This document shows, one piece after another, positions 9,250 through 20,515 of a stretch of 64,000 bases of DNA. The DNA lies in contig RAYY01000011.1 of assembly GCA_003611875.1 (NCBI GenBank), forward strand, positions 42,353 to 106,352, given 5' to 3'. Position 1 is the stretch's first letter, and every line of letters starts with the position of its first letter. Position numbers and translations under genes: made by a program. Source of the stretch: a bacterium D16-56 (GTDB lineage: Bacteria > Bacillota > Clostridia > Lachnospirales > Lachnospiraceae). The notes under the pieces are model-generated. The model saw only the letters and a program-made list of their open reading frames with translations. It did no database searches and had not been told where the DNA came from.

Positions 9250-10752
9250 ATGAAAGAAACAGTGAGTACGCAGCTTACTAAAGTCCGCAGAATGGAGAAA
9301 AAACAGATCCATGATATTCCAAAAGACGAACGTCCGGCTTATCATATGTCTTCTCCCACAGGCTGGATCAATGATCCCAACGGATTTTCCATTTTTCAAG
9401 GGCAGTACCATTTGTTTTTCCAGTATCATCCATTCAGCAAAAAGTGGGGGCCCATGCATTGGGGACACTGTACAAGCAAAGATTTGATAAAGTGGGAATA
9501 TCTTCCCTGTGCATTGGCCCCTGATGAATCTTATGACGAAGGTGGATGCTATTCGGGAAGCGCCATTGAGGCCAACGGAAAACATGTTCTGATATATACC
9601 GGGGTCATGGACCGATATCTGGATGACGGATTCCATTATTACAGGCAGGTACAATGTATTGCAAAAGGAGATGGCACTGATTATAAAAAAGGGGAAGCAA
9701 ATCCTGTTATCACAGGTGAAAGCACTCCTGAGGGAAGCAGCCTGGAAGATTTTCGGGATCCTAAGGTATGGAAAGAGGATGACGGCTACTATCTGGTAGT
9801 AGGAAGCCGGGCCCAGGATGGAAGCGGACAGATTCTGATGTACTATTCTGAAGATCTGAATCAATGGAAGTATGTGACAATTCTGGATCAAAGTAAAAAT
9901 AAATATGGAAAGATGTGGGAATGTCCTGATTTTTTCCCTCTTGGCGACAAGCAGATTTTGCTGGTCTCGCCCCAGGATATGAGAGCAGAAGGCTTAGAAT
10001 TTCATAACGGCAATAATTCTATCTTTATCTATGGACAATATGATAAAGAGACTCACAAATTCAAACGGGAAAAGATCACCTCTGCCGATTATGGGCTTGA
10101 TTTTTATGCTCCCCAGACTCTTCTTACACAGGACGGACGCCGGATCCTTATCGGATGGATGCAGTCATGGGATGCCAACATTACACCAACCACATTCCAG
10201 TGGTCCGGAATGATGACGATTCCCAGAGAACTAACATTGGAGCAAAGCAGGATTTATCAGAGACCTGTAAGAGAACTGGAAAATTATCATACAAATTTAG
10301 TTCAATATGACAATGTATCGATTACAGGCTCAACAACTCTGGAAAATATTCAGGGAAGGATTTTAGATCTTCTGGTGGAGATCACTGGATTTGAATTTGA
10401 CCATTTCCGAATCCAATTAGCAAAAAACGATAAATATGAGACATTTGTACAGTACAGCCGCAAAAAAGGATGCCTAACTATAGACAGGACACACTCAGGA
10501 ATTGACCGTGATGTTGTCTGCCGCAGAAAAATGGAGCTTGCCCCAATGCAGGAGGAAAATGGCAAAGAGGTATTAAAGCTCAGGATTCTACTGGATAAAT
10601 ACTCTGTTGAAATATTTGCCAACGACGGAGAAAAAGTAATGTCCTCCCTGTTCTATACACCGATGGAGGCAGACAATATTGTGTTTGATTCTGACGGAAC
10701 AGCACAGATAAACATCAAAAAATATTCGTTTGATGATTTACAGCAAATATAA
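9250..10752 (+). CDS. scrB: sucrose-6-phosphate hydrolase (GH32)
   Basis: A 500-residue cytoplasmic glycoside hydrolase family 32 enzyme that splits sucrose-6-phosphate made by the PTS into glucose-6-phosphate and fructose. The three GH32 blocks are present: WINDPNG near 38-44 with the nucleophile Asp, FRDPK near 168-172, and ECPD near 224-227 with the acid/base Glu. A C-terminal beta-sandwich follows. ATG at this position is preferred because GGAGGG lies 5 nt upstream, and a GTG six bases earlier overlaps that site. No signal peptide, which fits an intracellular phospho-sugar hydrolase. No fructokinase gene is seen nearby. Confidence 0.93.
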   Translation: MKETVSTQLTKVRRMEKKQIHDIPKDERPAYHMSSPTGWINDPNGFSIFQGQYHLFFQYHPFSKKWGPMHWGHCTSKDLIKWEYLPCALAPDESYDEGGCYSGSAIEANGKHVLIYTGVMDRYLDDGFHYYRQVQCIAKGDGTDYKKGEANPVITGESTPEGSSLEDFRDPKVWKEDDGYYLVVGSRAQDGSGQILMYYSEDLNQWKYVTILDQSKNKYGKMWECPDFFPLGDKQILLVSPQDMRAEGLEFHNGNNSIFIYGQYDKETHKFKREKITSADYGLDFYAPQTLLTQDGRRILIGWMQSWDANITPTTFQWSGMMTIPRELTLEQSRIYQRPVRELENYHTNLVQYDNVSITGSTTLENIQGRILDLLVEITGFEFDHFRIQLAKNDKYETFVQYSRKKGCLTIDRTHSGIDRDVVCRRKMELAPMQEENGKEVLKLRILLDKYSVEIFANDGEKVMSSLFYTPMEADNIVFDSDGTAQINIKKYSFDDLQQI

Positions 10753-10852
10753 AATTTTAATTTATCTGCAGGAAAGGAGTTTTCGGCAGGTCTCCTGGCC
10801 TCAGGTAAAAGAATTTATATAAAGGATTCTTTAGCAATGAAACGATTGTTGA

Positions 10853-12805
<1,953 letters not shown>

Positions 12806-12826
12806 AAAGTAATAGAACCATAACAC

Positions 12827-12867
12827 CATCTTCTCTGCCAAAGGATGCTATTGCGGCAGAGAAGATG
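12827..12867. terminator. 13-bp inverted repeat after the PTS gene
   Basis: CATCTTCTCTGCC pairs perfectly with GGCAGAGAAGATG across a 15-nt loop. It lacks a T-tract, so it may be a partial terminator or processing hairpin between the PTS gene and the hydrolase gene downstream. Confidence 0.5.
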
Positions 12868-12902
12868 TGATAACTGAAAATAATAAACAGAACGGAGAGA
12901 TT

Positions 12903-13736
12903 ATGGAAATTCAATATTTAGGAACCGCGGCGGCAGAGGGATGGCCAGCTCTTTTCTGTGACTGTGATATCTGTCATAGGGCAAGAAAAGAAGGAGGAAA
13001 AGACCTTCGGACCAGAACACAGTCTATCATCGACAAAACCATACTGATTGATTTTCCGCCGGATACTTATACCCATGCTCTCAGATATTCTTTAAATCTG
13101 GGACAGATTCAGCATTTACTGATTACCCACTCCCACATGGATCACTTTTTCCCGGTGGAATTGATCCATCGACACGAACACTTCGGACACAATGCAAAAG
13201 GCATGCTTCATGTATATGGCAATGAAGCAGTGGAAAAAGCATTTTATGAAGCTGTGCTAATCGATCGGTTTAAAGTACATCCTCTGGAAGGCAGCGTCAA
13301 ATTTATCCGCCTGGAACCTTTTCAGGATTTTAATGCTGAGGGATACCATATTATCCCTGTGCCGGCGGATCATGATAAAAGGGAAACCTGCTTCATTTAC
13401 ATTATTGAAAAAGACGGAAAGTGCCTGCTGTATGGTCACGATACGGGAATGAACTTAAGTAAGGAGGCCTGGGAGTGTATTTACAGCCACAAATATAGTT
13501 TGATTTCCATGGATGCAACTATGGGAAAGCAGAAAACCAATGGCTATCATATGGGACTTGGTGATGATATAGAGTTTTCCAGACGCTTGGAAGAAAAACA
13601 GTGTATTGACCTTTATACGGTAAAGGTAATCAATCACTTTTCCCATAACGGAGGGATGACTCACCAGGATCTGGAGGCTTTTGCAGAGAAATATGGCATG
13701 ATTGCCTCTTATGATGGGATGAAAATAGCATTTTAA
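12903..13736 (+). CDS. metallo-beta-lactamase-fold hydrolase (PhnP-like)
   Basis: A 277-residue MBL-fold protein. It carries the metal motif THSHMDH near residue 78, a CDCDICHRA Cys cluster near the N-terminus as in PhnP-type phosphodiesterases, later metal ligands in PADHD and GHDTG, and NHFSHNGG near the C-terminus. It is probably a phosphodiesterase or hydrolase of a small cyclic phosphate or sugar compound, and the substrate is unknown. The ATG used here has GGAGAG just upstream. An upstream in-frame GTG lies inside the preceding hairpin and was rejected. Confidence 0.82.
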   Translation: MEIQYLGTAAAEGWPALFCDCDICHRARKEGGKDLRTRTQSIIDKTILIDFPPDTYTHALRYSLNLGQIQHLLITHSHMDHFFPVELIHRHEHFGHNAKGMLHVYGNEAVEKAFYEAVLIDRFKVHPLEGSVKFIRLEPFQDFNAEGYHIIPVPADHDKRETCFIYIIEKDGKCLLYGHDTGMNLSKEAWECIYSHKYSLISMDATMGKQKTNGYHMGLGDDIEFSRRLEEKQCIDLYTVKVINHFSHNGGMTHQDLEAFAEKYGMIASYDGMKIAF

Positions 13737-13851
13737 AATAGGGAAAAATTTATAAAAGCAGAATACATCCAAGGGCCATGTCTGCCTGGGTATCTGATAA
13801 ATGTATGAAAAGAGCATAAAGGTAACAGGGAGCAATGCCTAAATGCCTAAA

Positions 13852-13882
13852 AAATGCCGTAACTCTTGAAGTTACGGCATTT
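13852..13882 (-). terminator. terminator following a tRNA-Arg 3' fragment
   Basis: A 12-bp perfect stem (AAATGCCGTAAC and its complement) with a 7-nt loop. Read on the minus strand it follows the tRNA 3' fragment and ends in a run of T. This is the arrangement of an intact tRNA gene and its own terminator, left behind after an element displaced the 5' half. Confidence 0.7.
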
Positions 13883-13884
13883 CA

Positions 13885-13927
13885 GCGTTCCCGAGACGAC
13901 TTAAACGTCCGACCTATCGCTTAGAAG
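13885..13927 (-). other. tRNA-Arg 3' half (anticodon TCT type), attachment site of element A
   Basis: Read on the minus strand this is a tRNA from the anticodon loop (CTTCTAA) through variable loop, T-arm and 3' acceptor strand. No 5' half adjoins it. It closely resembles the fragment near 30.6 kb but has paired changes in the T-stem and a different anticodon. Position 56 of the T-loop is T, not C, so it is not functional. It is best explained as the displaced 3' end of a tRNA-Arg gene used as an integration site. Confidence 0.65.
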
Positions 13928-13996
13928 TTAAAAGGGCTGTTTCCACGCAGGTTCAGCCTAATCATTGTGGTATCTCCAGGTCCAATAAAATCAACA

Positions 13997-14207
13997 CGAT
14001 TGTGGATTATCCACACTGCCGGATCTACCGGCAGTTTATCCAGAACTTAATGGCAGACTGGAGCATTCGCACAGGCAGGGGCTCCGGCCTTTTTTATTAC
14101 ACAGTGCTTTACAACTACGCGAGCTTACATACTTCTTATCTCCGCATAGACGGTATTGGCTATACCGTACTGGACTACAACTGTCCCTGTCAAAAAGAGA
14201 TATCCAT
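13997..14207 (+). pseudogene. remnant of the element-family first gene
   Basis: Translates to a protein closely matching residues 10-60 of the 256-residue gene at 30.99 kb, then jumps to about residue 130 (TVLDYNCPCQK). The jump falls at a shared ATACCGTA-type sequence, so an internal deletion between short repeats is likely. It has no start codon of its own and no C-terminal half. Confidence 0.75.
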
Positions 14208-14221
14208 TTCCACGATATATC

Positions 14222-14824
14222 CTACTTCAAATAAGCAATTCTCCACTGCCCGACTCGTTTCAAAAAATCCCTTTCCAGGCCGTCCGGGTCAAGCTTCCCG
14301 GCGGATAACATCTGCCAGAGACTGTGAAACAGATAGCTGTCAATCTCCTCCAGCAGCATTCCCACGTCAATACCCGGGCGAAACACGGAAAGGTCCACGG
14401 ACCCTAGCAGCTCACCCGCCGCATCTTCATATACTTCTTTATATGACTTCCCGATTGCCTCCCTGATTTCCAAAGGCTCCGCAAAAAGGGCTCGTATGGA
14501 AAATAAATATTCATCAGGGGCCGTTCTCATAAACTCACATCTTGCCAAAATCTTCCGGGTCATGATCTCAAAGAAATCCGTTGTTTCCTTGTAATACTTT
14601 AATTCTATTTCATAGGATATCGTGTTGATATTCTCCCAGAGGTATAAATACAGATCTTTCTTATTCTGGAAATAATGGAACAGCAGAGACTTTGATATCC
14701 CGCCGGCGGCCGCAATCCGGGACATGGACGCCTTTTTGTAGCTGCTGTCGGCAAATACCACATACGCAGCATTGATGATTCGTTTCTGCTTTTCTTCCGG
14801 CAGCGTAAAAAATTTTCCGTTCAT
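14222..14824 (-). CDS. TetR-family regulator
   Basis: A 200-residue TetR protein with the N-terminal helix-turn-helix at about 25-60 (MSRIAAAGGISKSLLFHYF) and a helical ligand domain. It directly precedes, on the same strand order, an ABC-2 exporter pair encoded just upstream, so it probably controls that exporter. Its C-terminal region is the closest visible relative of the broken TetR piece near 21.1 kb. Confidence 0.85.
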   Translation of the reverse strand: MNGKFFTLPEEKQKRIINAAYVVFADSSYKKASMSRIAAAGGISKSLLFHYFQNKKDLYLYLWENINTISYEIELKYYKETTDFFEIMTRKILARCEFMRTAPDEYLFSIRALFAEPLEIREAIGKSYKEVYEDAAGELLGSVDLSVFRPGIDVGMLLEEIDSYLFHSLWQMLSAGKLDPDGLERDFLKRVGQWRIAYLK

Positions 14825-14857
14825 CTGAACATCTAAACCCCCTGTATCTGTTTTTGT

Positions 14858-16450
14858 CTATAGTTTTCTCAGCAGTGATGGTCCCTGTCTGGTAAGAATC
14901 CCGATACATACCGCCGCAAACAAAGCGAATACCCCTATGGGCAGCACCAGCGCGGTCCAGGGAGCTGTTTTACTGCCCAGATAATAAAATCCCGCTGTCA
15001 CCCCCAGTACCGCCATGGAAGCGAACACTGCCAGTACTGTGGCCATAGACTGCTTGATAACGACCGTTTCATTCACCGCGTCAAGCTTCGGAAAGCACAG
15101 GCCCATAAGCATTCCAAAGGCAGCATGCCCTATGGCGAAAAGCAGTGTGGCAATAAGCAGCACCGCCCCCTGCCACAAAGAAAAACCAAAAGCAATCGAA
15201 ATACACAGCCCGGCAATTACCGTACAGGGCAGGGTCAGCAGAAGCTGAAAGCCAACTTTAACCCAGAGCAGGGAGCTTTCCTCTATAGGGGATTCCCGCA
15301 AAATCCAAAGGTATTTTCCCTCCAGGCTGATGGAAGGAGCGGTGATGGGACAGGTGCAGAGACAGAAACCAATCACCGCTGCCGCCATGGGAAGCAGCGG
15401 TAAAGGATACCCGGTCATTTCCACATAAGCCAACAGTTTATCTCTCATAACCAGGGAGGCTGCCCCTGCGGCCAGCAGCATAATCAGACCGATACCGGCA
15501 TTCCAGAAGTACATAGGAGTTCCAAAAAAGCGCTGCATTTCCTTTTTCAGCAAAGCCTTCTTCTGTCCGGAGGCAGTCTGTGCCGAGAGTTTGTAATTGC
15601 TCTGTACGGACCGCACGGCAAAAGCAGTCACGGCCTGACGGTATCCCCGGCCAAGGCCGATTACCACCAGGGCAAAAGGGAACACGCAGCACAGGACAAA
15701 GGCCAGCAGCATTTTCCAGTTTCCCATAATGCCTTCTCCCATCCACAGCATGGGCGCCGCCCAGGTAAGGGAGTTTTTCACCCCGGCGGCATTCTCAGCA
15801 AGACTGTTTATCATACCGTTTAGATGAAACGAGAAATAGAGCACTGCTGCCATGAATATTCCTATCACAATATTCTGCCCCAACGCTCTGCGGGACACCC
15901 GAACAGACAGAAAGCCAACCAGCGCCCCCAGCAATACGGACAGCGCCGTATCCAGCAGCGGAAGGGCCAGCACCGAGATCCCCAACCGCATCCAGAACAG
16001 CAGGCCAAGCCCCACACCGTTCTGTGTCAGAAACGTACAGATTACCCCGGCGGGAACCAGTACGAAAACGGCAAACAGCAGGTTCTCCAGATAAATGGCG
16101 GTTACCCGGCTGGCCATCAGCATGGTTGTAGGCACCGGCATACTCAGCAGCAGGTCATTGTCCTTTCCGCCAAATACCACGCCCTTTACCGCAAAAGTGG
16201 TAAACAGAAGCCCGCCCACCAGTGCCGCCATGCCCATGAATACAAATACCAGCACTTCCATATTGGATGGCGCCAGCGCCTTCATCAGCATATAACTGTA
16301 AAGCCCGGACAGATACAGCCCCAGAAAGGCTATGAGAAAGACCGCTCCCAGCCCGGTAGCCGCTTTTCTCTTACTGCGTCCCCTGGAATTGGTTGAGGAA
16401 AGAAGCATGGACCGGAGGCTGACGTTCAACAGAACAAAAAATTTTTTCAT
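14858..16450 (-). CDS. ABC-2 type exporter permease
   Basis: A 530-residue membrane protein with about 12 hydrophobic segments and a basic N-terminus, a two-repeat ABC-2-type permease. The ATG chosen overlaps the stop of the ATPase gene as ATGA. A longer reading frame exists upstream but would run through the end of the ATPase gene. With the ATPase it forms an efflux or lipid/drug export pump, substrate unknown. The TetR gene 33 bp downstream completes a self-regulated cassette. Confidence 0.85.
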   Translation of the reverse strand: MKKFFVLLNVSLRSMLLSSTNSRGRSKRKAATGLGAVFLIAFLGLYLSGLYSYMLMKALAPSNMEVLVFVFMGMAALVGGLLFTTFAVKGVVFGGKDNDLLLSMPVPTTMLMASRVTAIYLENLLFAVFVLVPAGVICTFLTQNGVGLGLLFWMRLGISVLALPLLDTALSVLLGALVGFLSVRVSRRALGQNIVIGIFMAAVLYFSFHLNGMINSLAENAAGVKNSLTWAAPMLWMGEGIMGNWKMLLAFVLCCVFPFALVVIGLGRGYRQAVTAFAVRSVQSNYKLSAQTASGQKKALLKKEMQRFFGTPMYFWNAGIGLIMLLAAGAASLVMRDKLLAYVEMTGYPLPLLPMAAAVIGFCLCTCPITAPSISLEGKYLWILRESPIEESSLLWVKVGFQLLLTLPCTVIAGLCISIAFGFSLWQGAVLLIATLLFAIGHAAFGMLMGLCFPKLDAVNETVVIKQSMATVLAVFASMAVLGVTAGFYYLGSKTAPWTALVLPIGVFALFAAVCIGILTRQGPSLLRKL

Positions 16451-17160
16451 CGCTCTCCCTCCAGCTCTAAAAATACGCTTTCCAGGGAGGAATCCCCCAC
16501 CAGCTCTGCCGTGGGGCCGCTTTGCACCAGTTTCCCGTTCTTGATAATGGCAATCTGACCGCACAGTTTTTCTGCCACTTCCAGTACATGAGTGGAAAAA
16601 AATACCGCTGACCCGCTTTGGCATAATTCTGACAGATAGCCTTTCATTATATGTGCAGCCGAAGGGTCCAGACCTACAAATGGTTCATCCAGAATCAGCA
16701 GCCTGGGCCGCCGGATAAAAGCGGAAATCAAAGCCAGCTTCTGCCGCATCCCATGGGAGTAGCTGCCAATGGGGGAACCCAGGTTGTCCGTGAGTTCAAA
16801 TGCACCGGAATATTTACCAATGTCTGCGGTACGCTGCTTGGCAGGAATGTCATACAGATCAGCAATGAAATTGAGGTAATCAATCCCTTTCATAAACTCA
16901 TAGATGTCCGGGTTGTCCGGCAGAAAAGCGGTGACACGTTTCGCCTGTACGGGAGCCTTCCTGATATCGTGGCCGTCAATGATGATGGTGCCTTCGGAAA
17001 AGTCCATCACCCCGGCTGCCGCCCGAAGCGTAGTGGTTTTGCCTGCTCCGTTGTGGCCGATAAATCCATAGATTTCGCCTGGTCCAACATGCAGGGTCAG
17101 GTCATCCACCGCCTTCTTCCCGCCGGGATAAGTTTTCGAATAATGTTCAATATAAAGCAT
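16447..17160 (-). CDS. ABC transporter ATPase
   Basis: A 237-residue ABC ATPase: Walker A GHNGAGKTT near 37-45, Q-loop, signature SYSHGMRQK, Walker B LLILDEPFVGLD, and H-loop STHVLE. The start is at MLYIEHY, with GAAAGGAG spaced well upstream. An in-frame start ten codons earlier lacks a site. It powers the permease encoded by the overlapping gene. Confidence 0.9.
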   Translation of the reverse strand: MLYIEHYSKTYPGGKKAVDDLTLHVGPGEIYGFIGHNGAGKTTTLRAAAGVMDFSEGTIIIDGHDIRKAPVQAKRVTAFLPDNPDIYEFMKGIDYLNFIADLYDIPAKQRTADIGKYSGAFELTDNLGSPIGSYSHGMRQKLALISAFIRRPRLLILDEPFVGLDPSAAHIMKGYLSELCQSGSAVFFSTHVLEVAEKLCGQIAIIKNGKLVQSGPTAELVGDSSLESVFLELEGER

Positions 17161-17436
17161 TGGTAAACTCCTTTCGTAACTCCGTTTCATTCAATATGTT
17201 TGCTGATTTTATTCCAGATGACGACAATGCTGCTAATGTCAATATAAACATTATAGTCACAAAATACAAGTATCATTCTTATACCGCATTCATAGCCAGT
17301 CCTCCTGATAATGAACCACAGTTTTAATACTTACTTCATTTCATCCCTATTTTCCGTTCCTCCTATATTCTAACTGTCCATTTCTATGCTTTTTAAAGGG
17401 AACTGCACACTGCGGGCCGGGTTTTATGTAAAAAAT

Positions 17437-17465
17437 AAGAGCCTCCAATTAAATCAGAAGCTCTT
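17437..17465. terminator. weak hairpin in the 17.16-17.57 kb gap
   Basis: AAGAGC pairs with GCTCTT across 17 nt, followed by TT. The surrounding 413-bp gap holds no convincing gene: it contains this hairpin, AT-rich sequence, and the conserved motif listed next. Confidence 0.35.
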
Positions 17466-17542
17466 TCCGGCACACTGCGGCATAAGAAATTATAGGATAA
17501 TAACTTGCCCTCTCTGATTCGCTTTCATTATATTATCACCCC

Positions 17543-17563
17543 ATTGACCAATTTTGAGAAGAC
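17543..17563. repeat. conserved 21-bp motif, copy 1
   Basis: Contains TTGACCAATTTTGAGAAGAC. Near-identical motifs lie at 22178 and 27655 in the same orientation, each in a gap between gene cassettes of element A and each preceded by an AT-rich TTATTATC-like stretch (clear in the first two). It may be a shared promoter/operator or a cassette border. Confidence 0.5.
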
Positions 17564-17573
17564 CCATTCCTCT

Positions 17574-18074
17574 TTATCGATCAGCTTTGCTTAATGTTTC
17601 AACAGCAACACTGCCTCCCCGGACAATTTCAATTCGGTTTGCATAGCATTTCTCCAGTAATGCGATCAGATCATTATTACAGTTTTCTGTATGCACACTT
17701 TCAATCAGCACTGTCTCAGGGGAATAATCAATAACTGATACCTGAAATATTTGCGAAATCTTGAATATCTCGTCAATATCCCGATCCGAGCAGTTATTTA
17801 TTCTTACAAACATCAGCTCTTTCATATGGATAGCAATGTCCGTGTAATCAACTACCTTAATTACCTCAACACAGCGGTCCAGCTGCTTTTTTACCTGTTC
17901 AAATGTTCTGTCATCACTCTTTAAGCTGATTGTCATACGGGAAACCGTTCTGTCCTCGGTTGTCCCCACGGTCAGGCTGGCCAGGTTATAGGACTTCCCG
18001 GAAAACAGTCCCGATATTCTGGCAAGAACCCCTACATCATTTTCAACAAATAAACAAATCCATCTCTTTTTCAT
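17574..18074 (-). CDS. ilvN: acetolactate synthase small (regulatory) subunit
   Basis: A 166-residue protein with an N-terminal ACT domain (WICLFVENDVGVLARISGLF) and a C-terminal regulatory half. It gives feedback control by branched-chain amino acids to the catalytic subunit encoded just upstream, with a 4-bp ATGA overlap. No ilvC, ilvD or leu genes are nearby, so the pair is an orphan branched-chain module inside accessory DNA. Confidence 0.88.
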   Translation of the reverse strand: MKKRWICLFVENDVGVLARISGLFSGKSYNLASLTVGTTEDRTVSRMTISLKSDDRTFEQVKKQLDRCVEVIKVVDYTDIAIHMKELMFVRINNCSDRDIDEIFKISQIFQVSVIDYSPETVLIESVHTENCNNDLIALLEKCYANRIEIVRGGSVAVETLSKADR

Positions 18075-19804
18075 ATTCCTTGATCCCCGCTTTCCAGTAT
18101 CATATCATCCAAAGCATTGCCGGGCGGAACGATCGGCATAACATTTTCCTCTGGCTCAATGATAAATTCAATGACAGTAGGTACTTTTAAGGTGTGTTTT
18201 GCGTTTTCAAGGGCAGCGGCTATCTCATTTTCTTTTGTTACGCGAATCCTGTTTGCTCCGTAGCTTTCCGCCAGTTTCATAAAATCCGGCGTATATTCCG
18301 GGCAGTGCTCTGTCGGGGCATTGCAGCTTCTCGGGCAGCTTTTCCTGTACCGCATACAGGTGCTGGAATAACGCCTGTCAAAAAACATTTCCTGCCACTG
18401 CCGTACATTTCCCAAATAACCATTGTTAAGTATGCAGATGGTGATTGGAAGTTCATAGCAGATTGCGGTCGCCATTTCCTGAATGTTCATCTGCATGCCG
18501 CCGTCCCCGGAAATAACGATAACATCTTTTGACGGATTCCCGATTTTGGCTCCAATAGCAGCCGGAAAGCCATAGCCCATGGTTCCTAAGCCCCCGGAAG
18601 TCAGCATCTGTTTCTTTTCGCTTAATTCCAGGAATTGTGTCGCCCATAACTGGTTCTGCCCCACATCTGTGGCGATGATCGCATGGTCAAACGTATGGTT
18701 GATTGCCCTTATCACTTTTTCCGGGGTCAGCCCTTCTGTTTTCATGGACAGGGGATATTGGCTTTTCCACTGCCTGATCTGCTCCAGCCATTCCTTCGTA
18801 TCTAATTTCTGCGCTTTTTCAAGCAATGCCAAAAGAGCCGTTTTTGCGTCCGCAACAATGGGAACGTCAACCTCTATATTTCTGGAAATCGAAGATGAGT
18901 CTATGTCTATATGGATGATTGCCGCATGGGTGGCAAAGTGTCCGATTTTTCCTGTTATGCGGTCATTAAACCTTGTCCCGATAGAAAAAAGGACGTCACA
19001 ATGACTGATGGCTGTATTCGCCGCATAGCTCCCATGGATTCCCAGATTCCCAATGTACAAGTCATGGGTTGTGGGAATTGCCCCTTTTCCCATGATGGTA
19101 GTAATAACAGGAACCCCTGTCATTTCCGCAAGCTTTAGCATTTCCGAATGTGCATGGCTGATGCCTACGCCGCCGCCGGCCAAAAAGACGGGCTTCCTTG
19201 CATGGTTCAATATCTCCAAAGCTTTCCTTAACTGTCCTGCATGGACGGAACGTTTGGGCTTATATCCCCTGATTTCGATTTTTTCCGGGTAGTCATCACT
19301 GCCATACTCCCTCTGTATATCCTTCGGTAAATCGACCACAACAACGCCCGGTTTCCCTGTCCGGGCAATGAGAAAGGCTTTCTTGATGACCGCCGCTAAT
19401 TCCTCACGTCTGCGGACCGTTACGGCGTATTTGCAGATACTTCTTGTGATACCCACAATATCAACCTCCTGAAAGGCGTCATTGCCAATCAGCCCGGCAG
19501 GCACCTGCCCGGTAAAGCATACCAGCGGAACGCTGTCATAATTCGCTGTCGCTATCCCTGTCACTAAATTGGTAGCTCCCGGTCCGCTTGTAACCAGACA
19601 GACCCCGACTTTTCCCGTGGAACGTGCGTATCCGTCTGCCGCATGGACTAATCCCTGCTCATGCCGCGGCAAAATAACATCAATATCCTGCTCGCCATAA
19701 AGGGCGTTAAACAGGTCGATTGCCTGTCCGCCCGGGTAGGCAAACAGGGTATCTACCTGCTCCGCCTTGAGAGCTTTCACAAATAATTCCGCACCTGTAA
19801 TCAT
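18071..19804 (-). CDS. ilvB: acetolactate synthase large subunit
   Basis: A 577-residue thiamine-diphosphate enzyme that condenses two pyruvates (or pyruvate and 2-ketobutyrate) in valine/isoleucine synthesis. TPP-binding GDGGMQMNIQEMAT...NNGYLG is intact, as are the N-terminal AYPGG and FQEVD blocks. Three ATG codons in a row follow AAGGAGG; the third gives the best spacing and is used here. Near residue 505 there is a Cys-rich insert (four Cys) between DRRYS and TPDFMKLAES that ordinary IlvB proteins lack. Half-site-like AGCAAG sequences before the gene suggest control by the adjacent TetR. Confidence 0.9.
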   Translation of the reverse strand: MITGAELFVKALKAEQVDTLFAYPGGQAIDLFNALYGEQDIDVILPRHEQGLVHAADGYARSTGKVGVCLVTSGPGATNLVTGIATANYDSVPLVCFTGQVPAGLIGNDAFQEVDIVGITRSICKYAVTVRRREELAAVIKKAFLIARTGKPGVVVVDLPKDIQREYGSDDYPEKIEIRGYKPKRSVHAGQLRKALEILNHARKPVFLAGGGVGISHAHSEMLKLAEMTGVPVITTIMGKGAIPTTHDLYIGNLGIHGSYAANTAISHCDVLFSIGTRFNDRITGKIGHFATHAAIIHIDIDSSSISRNIEVDVPIVADAKTALLALLEKAQKLDTKEWLEQIRQWKSQYPLSMKTEGLTPEKVIRAINHTFDHAIIATDVGQNQLWATQFLELSEKKQMLTSGGLGTMGYGFPAAIGAKIGNPSKDVIVISGDGGMQMNIQEMATAICYELPITICILNNGYLGNVRQWQEMFFDRRYSSTCMRYRKSCPRSCNAPTEHCPEYTPDFMKLAESYGANRIRVTKENEIAAALENAKHTLKVPTVIEFIIEPEENVMPIVPPGNALDDMILESGDQGI

Positions 19805-19881
19805 CATCATTGCCTCCTTGTATGCGTGTACTTGCTTGCTTTTAGATGTGATAAAATGGCACTGAATATACAGTACCATTT

Positions 19882-19912
19882 GTAACAGTTCAGATACCCC
19901 TTGAACTGTTAC
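19882..19912. repeat. dispersed palindromic repeat, copy 2
   Basis: Perfect 11-bp arms (GTAACAGTTCA / TGAACTGTTAC) around a 9-nt loop. It lies between ilvB and the TetR gene. Same family as the copies at 2.43 and 24.70 kb. Confidence 0.6.
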
Positions 19913-19920
19913 TACCATTT

Positions 19921-20499
19921 TTACTTCTGTACAATCCCATTTACAAATATCTTAACACTGTTTTTGATAAATTCTTCTCTGCCCACATCCGTAAGGTTCT
20001 GGCCAAAAGACGCATTTAAAAAGGTATAACCAAACGTGGAAGAAAAAACAGTCATCGCCAGACATTCAAAATCATAATGGGGAATTTTCCCCAGCTCCTC
20101 CATTTTCCTGAAGTATTCTGTCAGAGAAGAAATAAATGCCTGCGGTACTTTCATGATCATAGAGGCCGTTTCTTCATAAAGCTGCGGCGCCCTTAAGCCA
20201 ATGGACAGATTTACAAAATCCGGAGTGATTTTATCCATATACGCGTTCATAAACATCTCTAAATCCGGCTCTAACTCCCACTGCACATTTTGAAAAAGCT
20301 CCGGCGTAACATGCGCTCTCCATTTTTCCTGAGATACGCCATGGAGTACAATATCTTTTTTATTTTGAAATTTACGGAACAACGTACACTCGTTTACACC
20401 GGCTAATCGCGCGATATCTTTTGTCGTCGTGGCAACATACCCCTTATCACGAATCAGAGACATGGTTGCATCAATGATTTTTTGGCTTGTTTCGTCCAT
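19921..20499 (-). CDS. TetR-family regulator
   Basis: A 192-residue TetR protein with helix-turn-helix at about 22-50 (TTKDIARLAGVNECTLFRKF). The ATG is preferred over an upstream TTG because GGGGAG immediately precedes it. A perfect 6+2+6 palindrome lies just upstream, a likely autoregulatory operator. It is encoded directly upstream of ilvB on the same strand, so it may read through into or regulate ilvBN (inference). Confidence 0.85.
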   Translation of the reverse strand: MDETSQKIIDATMSLIRDKGYVATTTKDIARLAGVNECTLFRKFQNKKDIVLHGVSQEKWRAHVTPELFQNVQWELEPDLEMFMNAYMDKITPDFVNLSIGLRAPQLYEETASMIMKVPQAFISSLTEYFRKMEELGKIPHYDFECLAMTVFSSTFGYTFLNASFGQNLTDVGREEFIKNSVKIFVNGIVQK

Positions 20500-20515
20500 T
20501 CTCCCCACCCCCCTA

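Noticed and set aside
12867..12902. GTG start for the MBL-fold hydrolase
   Set aside because: It lies inside the preceding hairpin and has no ribosome site; the ATG at 12903 has GGAGAG.
14002..14466. 154-residue open frame
   Set aside because: The first part is the pseudogene remnant and the rest is the antisense of the TetR gene.
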